Assembly: GCF_900182935.1 (NCBI RefSeq)
Contig: NZ_FXUE01000005.1
Location: 1-64,000 of the forward strand
Length of the DNA stretch: 64,000 bases
Direction of reading: 5' to 3'
DNA from: Fibrobacter sp. UWB10
Lineage (GTDB): Bacteria > Fibrobacterota > Fibrobacteria > Fibrobacterales > Fibrobacteraceae
The first letter of the stretch is position 1. Each line of letters opens with the position of its first letter. Positions 37,401-46,585 of this stretch are shown piece by piece. The notes under the pieces are model-generated. The model searched no databases. It was not told the DNA's origin and saw nothing but the letters and a program-made list of their open reading frames with translations. Made by a program: the position numbers and the translations under genes.

Positions 37401-39769
37401 GCAATGCTCATATCCAAAATTTCAGAAACGTTCTTGCCCTTGTAATAAACTTCGCGAGTAGCATCGTTAAAGCGCTTGCCGCCGCACACCTCGCAAGTCA
37501 CCTGCACACTCGGCAAAATATGCATATCCACGATTTTCACGCCCGCGCCTTCGCAGGCATCACAGCGGCCGCCCTTCACGTTAAAGCTGAAACGGCTCTT
37601 GCTGTAACCGCGAATCTTGCTTTCTTCCATGCTGGCGAAAAGGTCGCGCACATCGTCCCAAATCTTGGTATACGTCGCCGGATTGCTTCGCGGTGTGCGG
37701 CCAATCGGCGTCTGGTCGATTTCAATCACCTTGTCGATATTTTCGAGACCTTCGAGGTGATCGAACTTGCCGACCGGTTCTTCGGAATTGAAGAACACGC
37801 GGGCCAATTCGCGGCGCAGAATCTGATTAATCAGCGTACTCTTACCGGAGCCCGAAACGCCCGTCACCACCGTCAGCGCACCGTCCAGCGGGATTTCCAC
37901 ATCAATATTCTTCAGGTTGTTTTCGGCGGCACCGCAAATCTTGAGCTTCGGCGTATTCTTGTCAATCTTCTTGCGGGTCGCAGGAATTTCAATTGCCTTA
38001 CGGCCGCTCAAATAAGCGCCCGTCAGCGAAGCCTTATTCTTTTCCAGCTCTTCGACAGTTCCCGCCGCAATCACGCGACCGCCTTCCACGCCGGCACCCG
38101 GCCCCACGTCAATCACGCAGTCCGCATGGCGCATGGTGTCTTCGTCGTGTTCCACGATAATCAGGGAGTTACCCTGCGCCCTCAAATGCTCCAACATCCC
38201 GAGCAGTTTATCGTTATCGCGGGGGTGGAGCCCGATGCTCGGCTCGTCAAGCACGTAAAGCACACCCTGCAAGCCGGCGCCCACAGCGCTTGCAAGCCTG
38301 ATTCGTTGCGCTTCACCACCCGAAAGCGTGGACGCCTTGCGGTTGATGGTCAAGTACCCCAGCCCCACCGCATTCAAGAACGAAAGTCGCCCGCGAATTT
38401 CCTTCAGAATTTCCTTGCCGATTCGCTTTTCCTTTTCGGACAAGTCAATCTTATTGAAGAAATCCACCGACTTCTCGACGGACCATTCCGTCATCTCGGT
38501 CAGATTCACACCATGGAACGTGACCGCATTCGCCGTGCGGTTGATTCGCGTACCGTGACATTCAGGGCAAACGCCAATCTGCATGTACTTGCGGAAATGG
38601 TAAATGTGCCACATGTCCCACAGTTCCTGCATAATCGGGATGATGCCGCGCTCTGATTCACTCGGCGTGCCGTATAAGACGGCATCCTGCTGCGCCTTCT
38701 TAAGCTTATTCCACGGCGTATCCAGCGAAAAGTGCATTTCGTTGGCGATATTACGCAAGTTGCGACGACCGAAATCGCTAAAAATCAGATTGCCATCGTC
38801 CTTCTTGATGGTGGCAATACAGCCGTCCTTAATAGACTTCGTCTTGTCCGGGATAATCAAGTCCAAATCAAACTTGTAACTCTCCCCCATGCCTTTACAA
38901 GCGGGGCAGCGGCCCTTGGGGTCGTTAAAGCTAAAGAATCGCGGTTCCAGTTCTGGAATAGAAATTCCGCACTTGGGGCAAGCGAGCAATGTGCCCTGCA
39001 GGCGATATTCTTCCTTTGCATCTCCGGCGCCATCCTTGCCCGAACCGCCCGCGGCCAGCAAGAAACTCACCAACTTTCCGTCGGTCAGTTTCAAAGCGCC
39101 TTCCAGCGCTTCGCGCAAACGGCTCATGTTCTTGCGCTCCAGCGTCAAGCGGTCAATCACCGCTTCAATGGTATGCTTCTCGTAACGCACCAGCGCGGGG
39201 ACATCTTCCAAACGGTAAATCGTGCCGTCCACGCGGGCACGCACAAAGCCATTTTCCTTGAGTTCAGCCAATTCCTTGCGGTATTCGCCCTTGCGCTCCT
39301 GCACAATCGGCGCCATCACCGTAATCTGCTTGCCCTCGTCACTCACATACAAATTATCGACAATCTGATCTACTGTCTGCGCTTGGATGACGCGCCCGCA
39401 ATCAGGGCAATGCGGCACACCTAGGCGCGCAAAAAGCAGACGATAATGGTCCAAGATTTCCACCACCGTACCCACCGTAGAACGCGGGTTACGGTTCACC
39501 GTCTTCTGGTCAATCGAAATCGTCGGCGAAATGCCGCGCACGCTTTCTACCTCAGGGTGCTTCATGCGGCCTATGAACTGGCGCGCGTACGCCGAAAGCG
39601 ATTCCACAAAGCGACGCTGACCTTCCTGGAACACCGTATCAAACGCAAGGCTCGACTTGCCCGAACCCGACACACCGGTCACCACCACAATAGAATCGCG
39701 GGGAATAGAAAGGTTCACATGGCGTAAGTTATGCTCGTGGGCGTCGCGGATTTCGATGGATTTTGTCAT
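34475..39769 (-). CDS. uvrA: Double-length excinuclease ABC subunit A (tandem UvrA fusion)
   Basis: 1764 aa against the usual ~940. UvrA scans DNA for bulky lesions and loads UvrB. Residues 1 to ~950 are a complete UvrA; ~955-1764 are a second, shorter UvrA. Each copy has two ABC cassettes: Walker A GVSGSGKS occurs four times (near 31, 640, 980 and 1490), and four signatures LSGGE(A/S)QR are each followed by a 'LDEP' Walker B. Each copy also has zinc-finger Cys clusters (for example CDACEGAG with CEVCGGKRF in copy 1, CEACEGRG with CDVCGGKRY in copy 2). Nothing looks inactivated. Copy 2 diverges clearly from copy 1, so the fusion is old. Confidence 0.95.
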   Translation of the reverse strand: MTKSIEIRDAHEHNLRHVNLSIPRDSIVVVTGVSGSGKSSLAFDTVFQEGQRRFVESLSAYARQFIGRMKHPEVESVRGISPTISIDQKTVNRNPRSTVGTVVEILDHYRLLFARLGVPHCPDCGRVIQAQTVDQIVDNLYVSDEGKQITVMAPIVQERKGEYRKELAELKENGFVRARVDGTIYRLEDVPALVRYEKHTIEAVIDRLTLERKNMSRLREALEGALKLTDGKLVSFLLAAGGSGKDGAGDAKEEYRLQGTLLACPKCGISIPELEPRFFSFNDPKGRCPACKGMGESYKFDLDLIIPDKTKSIKDGCIATIKKDDGNLIFSDFGRRNLRNIANEMHFSLDTPWNKLKKAQQDAVLYGTPSESERGIIPIMQELWDMWHIYHFRKYMQIGVCPECHGTRINRTANAVTFHGVNLTEMTEWSVEKSVDFFNKIDLSEKEKRIGKEILKEIRGRLSFLNAVGLGYLTINRKASTLSGGEAQRIRLASAVGAGLQGVLYVLDEPSIGLHPRDNDKLLGMLEHLRAQGNSLIIVEHDEDTMRHADCVIDVGPGAGVEGGRVIAAGTVEELEKNKASLTGAYLSGRKAIEIPATRKKIDKNTPKLKICGAAENNLKNIDVEIPLDGALTVVTGVSGSGKSTLINQILRRELARVFFNSEEPVGKFDHLEGLENIDKVIEIDQTPIGRTPRSNPATYTKIWDDVRDLFASMEESKIRGYSKSRFSFNVKGGRCDACEGAGVKIVDMHILPSVQVTCEVCGGKRFNDATREVYYKGKNVSEILDMSIADAAEFFKDISKIAEPLNLLVEVGLGYLTLGQPSTTLSGGEAQRIKIASELRRPGTGKTLYLLDEPTTGLHFEDIRKLMDCLNRLRGLGNSVVIIEHNLDVIKCADWIIDLGPDAGVHGGKIIATGTPEQIAKCKKSETGKYLAPVLAKKHGENHHFDRTLKGGEDLSLDIEVHGARKHNLKNIDVTIPRHKLTVVTGVSGSGKSSLAFHTLFSEGQRRFVETLSTYARRFLGRPDHGSIDSISGLAPAIAIDQKSASKSPRSTVATLTEIYDYFRIFWARVGTPHCLKCGKPVSSYSAGDLMQYAFDRDLNKKVTVLAPFEIKDVLKLSKILTEKGYRKVYLGDKLVELPLPKIPTREKQLFAVVDTVVVKEDNRARLVEAFERGYRDGNGILYVEDEKGGRLACSEKPGCPDCGWYMDSALNPKHFSFNTHWGACETCLGLGHFKDGEVCPDCHGERLKPEYLAVRIGDKNIMDVNHMSIAQALEWFSNENFKRDNFGKDKNPDGKMTVAEPLLREIVGRLNFLKGVGLGYIGLDRAGDTLSGGESQRIRLASQIGSGLEGVLYVLDEPTVGLHESDTAMLLNTLYRLRDLGNTLVVVEHDMKMMQAADHIIDMGPAAGEFGGEVVAEGSPEQLSKPYALQQFPRSETVKYLTHTIPMANEIAAKPITDSTEFYEFEKLNHNNLKNLSVKFPKGAISVVCGVSGSGKSSMVMDEIFPRLKKKFQARGRKKQNGEVLLVDQSPISGTPRSTPASFTGVFDDIRKLFAKLPQAKLKGFDYGRFSYNLARGRCEACEGRGAISVEMHFLSDVWEVCDVCGGKRYNQETLTVTFKGKNIADVLDMRVAEACEFFKDQPKILPKLECLRDVGLPYVKLGQSVTTLSGGESQRLKLAAELARKPAQEMVYLLDEPTTGLHLKDIQILWNMLRKLSARGDTVIVIEHHPDIIRLADWKVELGPVGGENGGYLLNMGTNEV

Positions 39770-39776
39770 GCTCCCG

Positions 39777-39782
39777 AATATA
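39777..39782 (-). promoter_or_regulatory. -10 box seven bases before uvrA
   Basis: TATATT (minus strand) sits directly behind the T-run of the terminator at 39783-39804 and seven bases before ATG 39769. The bases between (GGGAGC) contain an RBS-like run, but a transcript starting seven bases after the box would begin at the ATG. Confidence 0.45.
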
Positions 39783-39804
39783 GAAAAAGACGGCCAAGCC
39801 GTCT
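39783..39804 (-). terminator. Intrinsic terminator between the 39866 gene and uvrA
   Basis: GACGGC / GCCGTC stem (39789-39794, 39798-39803) with a 3-nt loop and a T5 run on the minus strand. The T-run leads straight into the uvrA -10 box. Confidence 0.8.
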
Positions 39805-39865
39805 AATTCTTAGTGCACTAATGTGCAGATTTTCAAAAAAAAACTCTGTCGAACTAAATCGTTCT

Positions 39866-41236
39866 TTAATCCTTTACACAGCGAACCGAACATGCTACCA
39901 CTTTTTCGTTCTTTTTCAAAGACGCCTTCTGGTAGTCCGAATAAAGCATATATGCAAAGCCGGGCGAGATATCGTAAGAAGTCCAAAGGCATGCAAAGTG
40001 ACCCGTTTTTTCCATATTGTATCCTGCGGGAAGAAGCGAAAATCCGTACACATCATGGAATGAATTATCGATATTTCCATATTCTTCAACCCAGGAATCA
40101 GCATAAGCCTTCAAGTTACTGTTTTTAGAAGTTGATTCCTTGACTGCATAAAGCAATGTCTTGTATTCGGCAAGTCCAGGCAAATGCCAACCTTCAGGAC
40201 AAATCCCACGAACATTCTTCGGGCGGTCGCAATATTTTTGGAAGCCACAACCAATCGAGGCGTCGGAATAATAGCCTAGACTATCCATAACCACAGCCCA
40301 GTTATACGCAGTTCCGTACTTGGCACAAGAATCCTGGCTGTTGTCGATGCAACCAGATATGTACGGATACTCCAGTTTCAAGTTTTCCGCCATCCATGTT
40401 TGATTTCCAATCACGACAGTCTTGTATTCATTGCCATCGCGACTATCTTTGAATGTTCCGTATTCACAGTTGTCCTCGTCTTTCGTCCTGCATGGTTCCT
40501 GCGCTACGACATCCGCCGAATCGGGCAAGGGCTCATAAAAGTCATCATCCTTCACACACCTTACGACCATATAGCAGTCCGCACTATTATCTTTCCATTC
40601 CACCGGTTTTTCCGCTTCCAGGTTGAAGGAATACAGGCTACCGTACTGAGCGTACTCAGCCGACATAAATACAGCCCTAGTATTGACCGATCTAATGCAC
40701 TTCATTCCCGAAGGAACCGCAGCAAATCCATAGATGTCCGTCTCGCCCTGCCTATCGTACCAAGCGTCTGTTGACCGCAACAGTTTACCCGCGGAATCTG
40801 GACCACCAACAGCCATCACCAGTTTGCTAAAATCCATAAATCTCGGGAGATGCCAGCCTGCAGGGCACGAGACTTTCGCATCTTGGTCCCAATAGTAACG
40901 CCCTAGAGTAGGATCGGCTATATCTGGAGTATAATCATAGGAATAGTTTTTGGCAGGATCCGTGTAGTTCAAATTCTGCGCCATCCAGGTCTGTTCGCCA
41001 ATGACAACATACCGATAAGGCTGTCCATCGCGTTCGTCAATAAAAATTTGCTCACTACTCGAACTATAATGTTCCTGGGAACTGCTGGATATTTCTACCG
41101 AGCTGCTCGATTCCTCAATGGAACTGCTAGATTCCTGTTCTAAATATTCAGCCGACGAAGAATCGTCACTGGAACATGCAGCCAGTGCAACAAAAGCGAT
41201 TGTCGTCAATCTCAAAAAAAATGTAGATTTATTCAT
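39866..41236 (-). CDS. Fibrobacter major-domain lipoprotein (two domains)
   Basis: 456 aa from ATG 41236 (AAGGA upstream). Lipobox ALAAC near residue 21, Ser/Glu-rich linker (about 23-60), then two major paralogous domains at about 65-235 and 255-456. Marks in the first: 'DERDGQPYRYVVIG', 'TWMAQNLNY', 'CPAGWHLPRFMDF', 'VVRCVKD'; in the second: 'DSRDGNEYKTVVIG', 'TWMAENLKL', 'CPEGWHLPGLAEY', 'VRCVKD' at the end. Presumed surface lipoprotein of unknown role. A TATATT box lies at 41266-41271. Confidence 0.88.
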   Translation of the reverse strand: MNKSTFFLRLTTIAFVALAACSSDDSSSAEYLEQESSSSIEESSSSVEISSSSQEHYSSSSEQIFIDERDGQPYRYVVIGEQTWMAQNLNYTDPAKNYSYDYTPDIADPTLGRYYWDQDAKVSCPAGWHLPRFMDFSKLVMAVGGPDSAGKLLRSTDAWYDRQGETDIYGFAAVPSGMKCIRSVNTRAVFMSAEYAQYGSLYSFNLEAEKPVEWKDNSADCYMVVRCVKDDDFYEPLPDSADVVAQEPCRTKDEDNCEYGTFKDSRDGNEYKTVVIGNQTWMAENLKLEYPYISGCIDNSQDSCAKYGTAYNWAVVMDSLGYYSDASIGCGFQKYCDRPKNVRGICPEGWHLPGLAEYKTLLYAVKESTSKNSNLKAYADSWVEEYGNIDNSFHDVYGFSLLPAGYNMEKTGHFACLWTSYDISPGFAYMLYSDYQKASLKKNEKVVACSVRCVKD

Positions 41237-41277
41237 TTCGATAGTCCTTGTTCTACTCTCTTCCAAATATATATTAA

Positions 41278-41299
41278 AAGGTGGCCGCAAAGCCACCTT
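41278..41299 (-). terminator. Intrinsic terminator of corA
   Basis: AAGGTGGC / GCCACCTT, an 8-bp stem with a 6-nt loop, followed by TTAATAT on the minus strand. Only 7 bp from the -10 box of the next gene. Confidence 0.75.
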
Positions 41300-41320
41300 A
41301 ATTTGTCCAAAAGATGTTTT

Positions 41321-42256
41321 TTACTTACGGCGCATCCAGAAGGCCATAAAGACAAGCACCGAGAGAATACACACTGCAATAATCAGCCAGAAGGCCATGG
41401 GCGAACCGACAGTTGCGTCGCCATTCATGCCAAAGGGCAGCTTCACGTTCATGCCAAACAAGCTTGCGAAGAACGTCGGGAGAGAAATAGAAATCGTCAC
41501 GATGGTCAAGTTCTTCATCAGCGTGTTCACGTTGTTGCTGATGACGCTTGCGCGGGCATCCATCATGGACGTCAAAATGTTGGCGTAGATTTCAGCTTGC
41601 TGCAGACTCTGGCGGTTTTCAATCACGATATCGTCCAGCAGTTCCCGTTCGCTTTCAGACCAGTTCAAGCTGCGGCCAATCTGCAACTTTTTCAGGAGCG
41701 TGTCGTTGCTGTTCAAGGCGCTCACGTAGTAAATCAAGCCCTTGTTCAAGCTGAACATCGAAAGCAGGTACTTGTTTTCCATGGCCGTACGCAGCTTCTG
41801 TTCCAACTCGTCGTTAATGCGGTTGATAATCTTCAAGTGTTCGTTAAAGTGGAAAATAGCGTAGCTCAACACGCGAAGCACAAAAGTGTTCAAGCTGTCA
41901 ATTTTGGAGAAGCGCTTTTCGTCCATCACCGGAATATCGGAGTCGGTCAGCAAAAGCACCCAGTCCTTAAAAATGAAGATACCGAAAGATTCCACGCGGA
42001 ACTGGAAGTTATCACTTGCGGAATAGTTCTTCGGCTTCTTAAACACGATGGTCGTAAAGTCGTCGTCGTATTCGATACGGGAAAGTTCGTCCGAGTCGAA
42101 TGCAGAGGCTATCGTATGTTCCGTGATTTCGTACTCTTTAACGAGCACGCTACGTTGCTCTTGGCTCAAGGAACCCATCATCACGATGTCGGCGCTGTCT
42201 TCGTTCGGGGCACTAGCGAGGCGACCCGATTCGATCTTGTAGTACTTCTTGAGCAT
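41321..42256 (-). CDS. corA: CorA-family magnesium/divalent cation channel
   Basis: 311 aa. A large soluble N-terminal alpha/beta and coiled-helix domain (1-250) is followed by two membrane helices at the C-terminus. The first ends in the signature GMN ('SLFGMNVKLPFGMNGD', about residues 268-283); the second is 'MAFWLIIAVCILSVLVF'. CorA pentamers carry Mg2+ across the inner membrane. Curiously GMN occurs twice within 12 residues; the first copy is in the canonical place. The gene has its own -10 box (42286-42291) and terminators on both sides. Confidence 0.92.
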   Translation of the reverse strand: MLKKYYKIESGRLASAPNEDSADIVMMGSLSQEQRSVLVKEYEITEHTIASAFDSDELSRIEYDDDFTTIVFKKPKNYSASDNFQFRVESFGIFIFKDWVLLLTDSDIPVMDEKRFSKIDSLNTFVLRVLSYAIFHFNEHLKIINRINDELEQKLRTAMENKYLLSMFSLNKGLIYYVSALNSNDTLLKKLQIGRSLNWSESERELLDDIVIENRQSLQQAEIYANILTSMMDARASVISNNVNTLMKNLTIVTISISLPTFFASLFGMNVKLPFGMNGDATVGSPMAFWLIIAVCILSVLVFMAFWMRRK

Positions 42257-42285
42257 AGGAGCCCCCTTTATCGAACGGGCTCTAA

Positions 42286-42321
42286 TATAGAAAAAACCTC
42301 GGCAAAACCGAGGTTTTTTAA
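42286..42321 (-). terminator. secDF terminator fused to the corA -10 box
   Basis: CCTCGG (42299-42304) and CCGAGG (42310-42315) form a stem extended by A6/T6. The minus-strand T6 run is followed directly by TATATT (42291-42286), the presumed corA -10 box, 29 bases before its ATG. Confidence 0.8.
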
Positions 42322-42346
42322 AGCTTTTTTTGGGTTTAGTGCTAAA

Positions 42347-44992
42347 TTACACACCCTTCTTGAAGCGCTTGCTCCACCACAGAACGATCGGAGAGCAGAT
42401 GCACACAGAAGAGTAGGTACCGATAAGGATACCGAAGCACTGGACCAAGCCGAAGTCGCGGATGGAAGAACCACCCATCACAGCAAGGATCACGCACACG
42501 AACAAGGTCGTGAGAGAGGTCACCATGGTACGGCTGAAGCACTGGTTCATAGACTTGTTGATGGTTTCGGCGAAGTTGCTGGAACCATACACAGCAGTGT
42601 TTTCACGAATACGGTCGAAGTTCACGATAGTGTCGTTCACAGAGTAACCGATCATGGTGAGGAGCGAAGCAATCAAGGCGCCATCGAAGGAAAGACCGAA
42701 GGCAGAGATGAAGCCGAGCGTAATCACGGTATCGTGCACCAGGCCGAGCACGGCAGCGACACCGAAGCCGAGACCGAACTTACCGAAGCGGAACCACACG
42801 TAAATCAGAATGCCGAGCCATGCGAGAATCACAGAAAGGATTGCGTTGAAGCGGAGTTCCTTACCGATGGTCGGACCCACATTGTCCTTAGCGACGATTT
42901 CGCACTTCTGGCCGGCCTTTTCGAAGGCCTGAGCCATCTTGGCTTCGAACTGGGCGTCGTCAGAGGCGCGCATGCTAATCTGGTAAGAGTTAGCAGAAGT
43001 ACCACCGAGCGTACGGACCTTCGTGCCAGAGATGCCAGCAGCAGAGAGAGCCTTGCTCAAATCCTTTTCATGCTTGTCGCTATCCTGGTACTGCACGGTA
43101 TAAACCTGACCACCAGTAAAGTCGATGCTGAAGTCAAAGCCCTTAACAGCGATGAAGGCGATAGAAGCAACAATGAGGATCAAGGAAATGAGGCCGAAAC
43201 GACGGCGGTTCGGAATGATCTGGAGGTTGGCTTCGTTGATAGCCTTGAAGCCGCCACCGATCGAAAGGGTCGTAGCGTCGCGCTTAGCAAGCTTCCAATC
43301 CAAGATGGAGCGGGTCACCGTGATAGCGCAGAACAAGGAGGTCAAAATACCGATCGTAAGAGTAAGACCGAAACCCTTCACAGAACCCGTACCAATCTTA
43401 TAAAGGATAAGGCCGGTAAGCACGGTGGTCAAGTTGGAGTCCAAGATGGCACCGAAAGCGCGTTCGTAACCCTTGGCCACGGCGGCGCGGGCGGTCAGGC
43501 CGTTCTTGAGTTCTTCACGGATACGTTCGTAAATAATCACGTTGGCGTCGAGAGACATACCGACCACGAGGATAAAGCCTGCGATACCCGGCAAGGTCAA
43601 CGTAGCGTTAAACACAGACATCACGGCGGCGGTCACCAAAGTGTTGATCACCATACCGAAGCTTGCAATCAAACCACCGAGGCGGTAATAAGCAACCATG
43701 AACACCAAGCAGAGGATAAGGCCGATAGCACCGGAACCGAAGCCCTGCACAATGTTTTCTTCACCGAGGGTTGCACCCACGCTGCGGCTTTCAATAATCT
43801 TCATCGGGGCCTTCAAGGCACCAGCGCGGAGCACAACAGAAAGGCGGTTAGCTTCGGCCATGTCGTCGAGACCCGTAATCTGGGCTTCGCCGTTCGGGAT
43901 ACGGTCGCGGATCACCGGAGCAGAAATCACCTGGTTGTCGAGCACGATAGCCATCTGCTTGCCAATGTTAGCGGCAGTCACAGCAGAGAACTTTTTCGGA
44001 CCAATGCCACCGAACTTGAGGCTCACAGCCACTTCACCGGCACTCACACCGTCAGACACGCGGTACGGACGGGCGTCAACCACATCGTCACCAGCCATTT
44101 CAGCACGGCGCTTGAGGAGGTAAAGACGCTTGGCCTTAATCTTGGAATCACGCTGCACCGGTTCGAGACCGCTGCCGAAAGCGAAAGCAACATCGCGCGG
44201 AATCAGCTTCTGCACACCGTCGGTAGCGAGGAGCTTCTTGACCTTTTCGACATTTTCTTCGGCGATAAAGCCACCGTTACCAAAACTCAGGTAGTAAGCG
44301 GAAAGGGCAACGCCGACCTCAGATGCCGGTTGAGCCTCGACTGCGGCAGAATCCTTGGCGGAATCGTTAGCAGCAACTTCAGCGGCAGGAGCCTTACCGA
44401 GCAATTCGTCATCGGAAAGGGCCTTAGTCGTATCCTTGGCGGAATCAACCTTAGCGACCGTAGAATCCTTGGCGGTAGAATCCGTAGCAGCGGAGTCAGC
44501 CACGATGTCGGTCGTCTGGCGGGTCAGGTACTGGTCGATGAGGCCAACAACCTGGGTAAACTTTTCAGCTTCGGCCAGGATCTTGAATTCGAGCTTAGCG
44601 GTCGAACCCACGAGAGCCTTTGCAGTGGAGTCATCCACGCCTGCCAGTTCAACCACGATTCGGTCGTCGCCGGACGGGGAAATCTGCGGTTCAGAAAGAC
44701 CGTACTGGTCAACGCGGTTACGGATGATTTCGAGGGACTGTTCCTGAATGTCCTTGATATCGTCGCCCTTGACGTTCGACTTGTCAATTTCGAGCGTAAT
44801 GGCCGTACCGCCAGCAAGGTCCAAACCGAAGTTGATGGATTTTGCACCCACCTTCGGATTTTCCTTGAGGAAGGTCTGCTTTTCTTCGCCCTTCTTGGTG
44901 TGAACCTGGATAGAAGGCCATACCGTGTAGGCCGACAAAACAATGACGAGGAGAATAATCAGTTCTCGCATGCCGAATTTTTTCTTATTCAT
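42347..44992 (-). CDS. secDF: Protein-export membrane protein SecDF (fused)
   Basis: 881 aa, SecD and SecF in one chain. SecDF uses the proton gradient to pull exported proteins through SecYEG. SecD marks: N-terminal helix, 'NFGLDLAGGTAITLEI' (about 54-69), 'LEIIRNRVDQYGLSEP', and the channel motif 'SLDANVIIYERIREEL' near 480. SecF marks: 'FDFSIDFTGGQVYTVQY' (about 615-632) and 'YSVNDTIVNFDRIREN' near 785. About twelve membrane helices in total. Odd: a low-complexity Asp/Ser/Ala/Lys stretch (about 165-235) inserted in the SecD periplasmic P1 domain. No yajC neighbour. Confidence 0.96.
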   Translation of the reverse strand: MNKKKFGMRELIILLVIVLSAYTVWPSIQVHTKKGEEKQTFLKENPKVGAKSINFGLDLAGGTAITLEIDKSNVKGDDIKDIQEQSLEIIRNRVDQYGLSEPQISPSGDDRIVVELAGVDDSTAKALVGSTAKLEFKILAEAEKFTQVVGLIDQYLTRQTTDIVADSAATDSTAKDSTVAKVDSAKDTTKALSDDELLGKAPAAEVAANDSAKDSAAVEAQPASEVGVALSAYYLSFGNGGFIAEENVEKVKKLLATDGVQKLIPRDVAFAFGSGLEPVQRDSKIKAKRLYLLKRRAEMAGDDVVDARPYRVSDGVSAGEVAVSLKFGGIGPKKFSAVTAANIGKQMAIVLDNQVISAPVIRDRIPNGEAQITGLDDMAEANRLSVVLRAGALKAPMKIIESRSVGATLGEENIVQGFGSGAIGLILCLVFMVAYYRLGGLIASFGMVINTLVTAAVMSVFNATLTLPGIAGFILVVGMSLDANVIIYERIREELKNGLTARAAVAKGYERAFGAILDSNLTTVLTGLILYKIGTGSVKGFGLTLTIGILTSLFCAITVTRSILDWKLAKRDATTLSIGGGFKAINEANLQIIPNRRRFGLISLILIVASIAFIAVKGFDFSIDFTGGQVYTVQYQDSDKHEKDLSKALSAAGISGTKVRTLGGTSANSYQISMRASDDAQFEAKMAQAFEKAGQKCEIVAKDNVGPTIGKELRFNAILSVILAWLGILIYVWFRFGKFGLGFGVAAVLGLVHDTVITLGFISAFGLSFDGALIASLLTMIGYSVNDTIVNFDRIRENTAVYGSSNFAETINKSMNQCFSRTMVTSLTTLFVCVILAVMGGSSIRDFGLVQCFGILIGTYSSVCICSPIVLWWSKRFKKGV

Positions 44993-45058
44993 TTGTAATC
45001 CCTATAAGGCATTATTCAGTAAGTTTTGCGCGCAAATGTAGAAAAAGTTGTGCCATCA

Positions 45059-45093
45059 TGTCTTCCCGGCCTTGAGCCGGGATCTCCTTTTTT
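45059..45093 (-). repeat. REP-like palindrome, copy B
   Basis: TTCCCGGC(C) / (A)GCCGGGA stem followed by TCTCC and T6 (plus reading); 67 bases upstream of the secDF start. Same family and same orientation as copies A (11044) and C (54880). A TACATT box for secDF lies at 45040-45035 (minus strand). Confidence 0.75.
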
Positions 45094-45124
45094 CGCCGAA
45101 AAGAAGAGATTTTCTTTAAAAGAA

Positions 45125-45240
45125 CCACACGGATTCGATTTTGCTAACGCAAAATCTGTTTATTTAACACATTAGTGCAATCAGTGTGATAGAAAACCTA
45201 CACCTTTTAAAAAAGCGTTAGCTTTTTCCAATCCGTGTGG
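45125..45240. repeat. Long interrupted inverted repeat between secDF and the GH13 gene
   Basis: The left arm 45125-45150 is CCACACGGATT, seven variable bases, GCTAACGC. The right arm 45215-45240 is its reverse complement with the same 7-base spacing (GCGTTAGC, seven bases, AATCCGTGTGG). The arms are 64 bases apart. No gene lies in 44993-45254. Confidence 0.85.
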
Positions 45241-45254
45241 CCTTTACGCCAAAC

Positions 45255-46514
45255 TTACACTATGTTATACTTAAATTCAGTGCCGTCTTGCAGCACAACG
45301 AGCGTCATCGTTTTTTTGCCGAGGGAGCGCTCGATGGCGAAGCCGTTGTCAGCAGCGCGGATTTCAAGCGAGCCGTTGCGAAGCACGGCATTCTTCTTGC
45401 GAAGCGCAATCATCTGCTTGATAAATTCGTACAGCGGCTTTGCCTGCATCTCGGCCAGTTTGCTCCACGGTACGCTACGGCGGTTGTCAGGATCCTTGCC
45501 GCCCTTCATCGAAAGTTCTTCTCCGTAATAAATGCACGGTGCACCCGGCAAGAAGAACAGAATCGCATACGCGAGTTTAATTCGTTCAAGGCTTACGCAA
45601 GGTTGCGACATCAAGCGCGTGGTATCGTGGCTCCCGAGCAAGTTCATGGGAATATCGCCACGGCCTTCGGGAAAAGCGCGGCTCATGCGTTCGCCAAATT
45701 CCTTAATCGAAATCGGCTTTTCGTCGAACAGGAACTGCATCGCCGCCTTGCGGAACATGTAATTCATCACGCCATCAAACTGGTCGCCTTTCAGCCAGCG
45801 AGAAGGCTCATCCCAAATCTCGCCCACAATGTAGGCATCCGGATTCACCGCCTTTACGCGGCGGCGGAATTCCTGCCAAAAGCTATCGTCGTCAATTTCA
45901 TTCGGAACATCGAGGCGCCAGCCGTCAATGCCACGTTTCATCCAGTACTCGCCTACCGAGAAAAGGTATTCGCGCACATCGGGGCAATCCGTATTGAACT
46001 TCGGGAGCGCCGGAAAGTTCCACCAGCATTCATAATTGGGCTTGTCGGTATAGGCGTTCAGCGGCCAGCCTTTCACATGGAACCAGTCCACATACGGCGA
46101 GTGCTCGCCCAATTCCATCAAACTATTGAACTGAAAGAATCCGCGCGAGCAATGGTTGAACACACCATCCAAAATCACGCGCAACTTTAGCTTGTGAGCC
46201 TTCTTGATTAAGCGATCAAAATCTTCGAGCGTGCCAAGCACCGGGTCAATTTCAAAATAATCCACCGTGTGGTAACGGTGATTCGAATTGCTCTTGAAAA
46301 TCGGGCACAGGTAAATCGCGTTGACGCCGAGGCCCGCGATGTATTCTAGTTTGTCTTCGATGCCTGCGAGGTTCCCGCCGAACATGTTTTCGCGAGTGGG
46401 CTTGCTTCCCCACTCCACGAACTTGCCTACGGCCTTGTAACGCCCCGAACGGCAGAACCGATCCGGGAAAATCTGATAGAAGATAGCGTCTTTAACCCAA
46501 GCAGGAGCGAACAT
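45255..46514 (-). CDS. GH13 alpha-amylase-family enzyme, neopullulanase/cyclomaltodextrinase-like
   Basis: 419 aa, no signal peptide, so cytoplasmic. The (beta/alpha)8 motifs are complete: 'AIYLCPIFKSNSNHRYHTVDY', 'RVILDGVFNHCSRGF', 'DGWRLDVPNEID' with the nucleophile Asp near 200, 'IVGEIWDEPS' with the acid Glu near 228, and 'LLGSHDTTR' near 293. The FPDRF and NMFGGNLAGI motifs near the start fit the neopullulanase subfamily, but the N-terminal CBM34-type domain is missing. It probably hydrolyses maltodextrins or glycogen-derived oligosaccharides, acting with MalQ upstream in the same direction. Confidence 0.9.
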   Translation of the reverse strand: MFAPAWVKDAIFYQIFPDRFCRSGRYKAVGKFVEWGSKPTRENMFGGNLAGIEDKLEYIAGLGVNAIYLCPIFKSNSNHRYHTVDYFEIDPVLGTLEDFDRLIKKAHKLKLRVILDGVFNHCSRGFFQFNSLMELGEHSPYVDWFHVKGWPLNAYTDKPNYECWWNFPALPKFNTDCPDVREYLFSVGEYWMKRGIDGWRLDVPNEIDDDSFWQEFRRRVKAVNPDAYIVGEIWDEPSRWLKGDQFDGVMNYMFRKAAMQFLFDEKPISIKEFGERMSRAFPEGRGDIPMNLLGSHDTTRLMSQPCVSLERIKLAYAILFFLPGAPCIYYGEELSMKGGKDPDNRRSVPWSKLAEMQAKPLYEFIKQMIALRKKNAVLRNGSLEIRAADNGFAIERSLGKKTMTLVVLQDGTEFKYNIV

Positions 46515-46538
46515 AACTAGAACTTTGAGCTTAGAGCT

Positions 46539-46567
46539 TAGAACTTAGACTCAATCTCTAAGTTCTA
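46539..46567. repeat. Short intergenic TAGAACTTAGA palindrome
   Basis: TAGAACTTAGA (46539-46549) and TCTAAGTTCTA (46557-46567) form a perfect 11-bp hairpin with a 7-nt loop, flanked by further GAGCTTAGAGCTTAG-type units. It fills the 71-bp gap between malQ and the GH13 gene. Confidence 0.75.
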
Positions 46568-46585
46568 CCAACTAAGCTCTACCAA

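Noticed and set aside
35177-38656. Plus-strand open frame of 1159 codons
   Set aside because: Lies wholly inside uvrA on the other strand; no recognisable domain and no RBS.
41303-44998. Plus-strand open frame of 1231 codons
   Set aside because: Antisense of corA and secDF, both with clear family motifs; composition is typical of a shadow frame.
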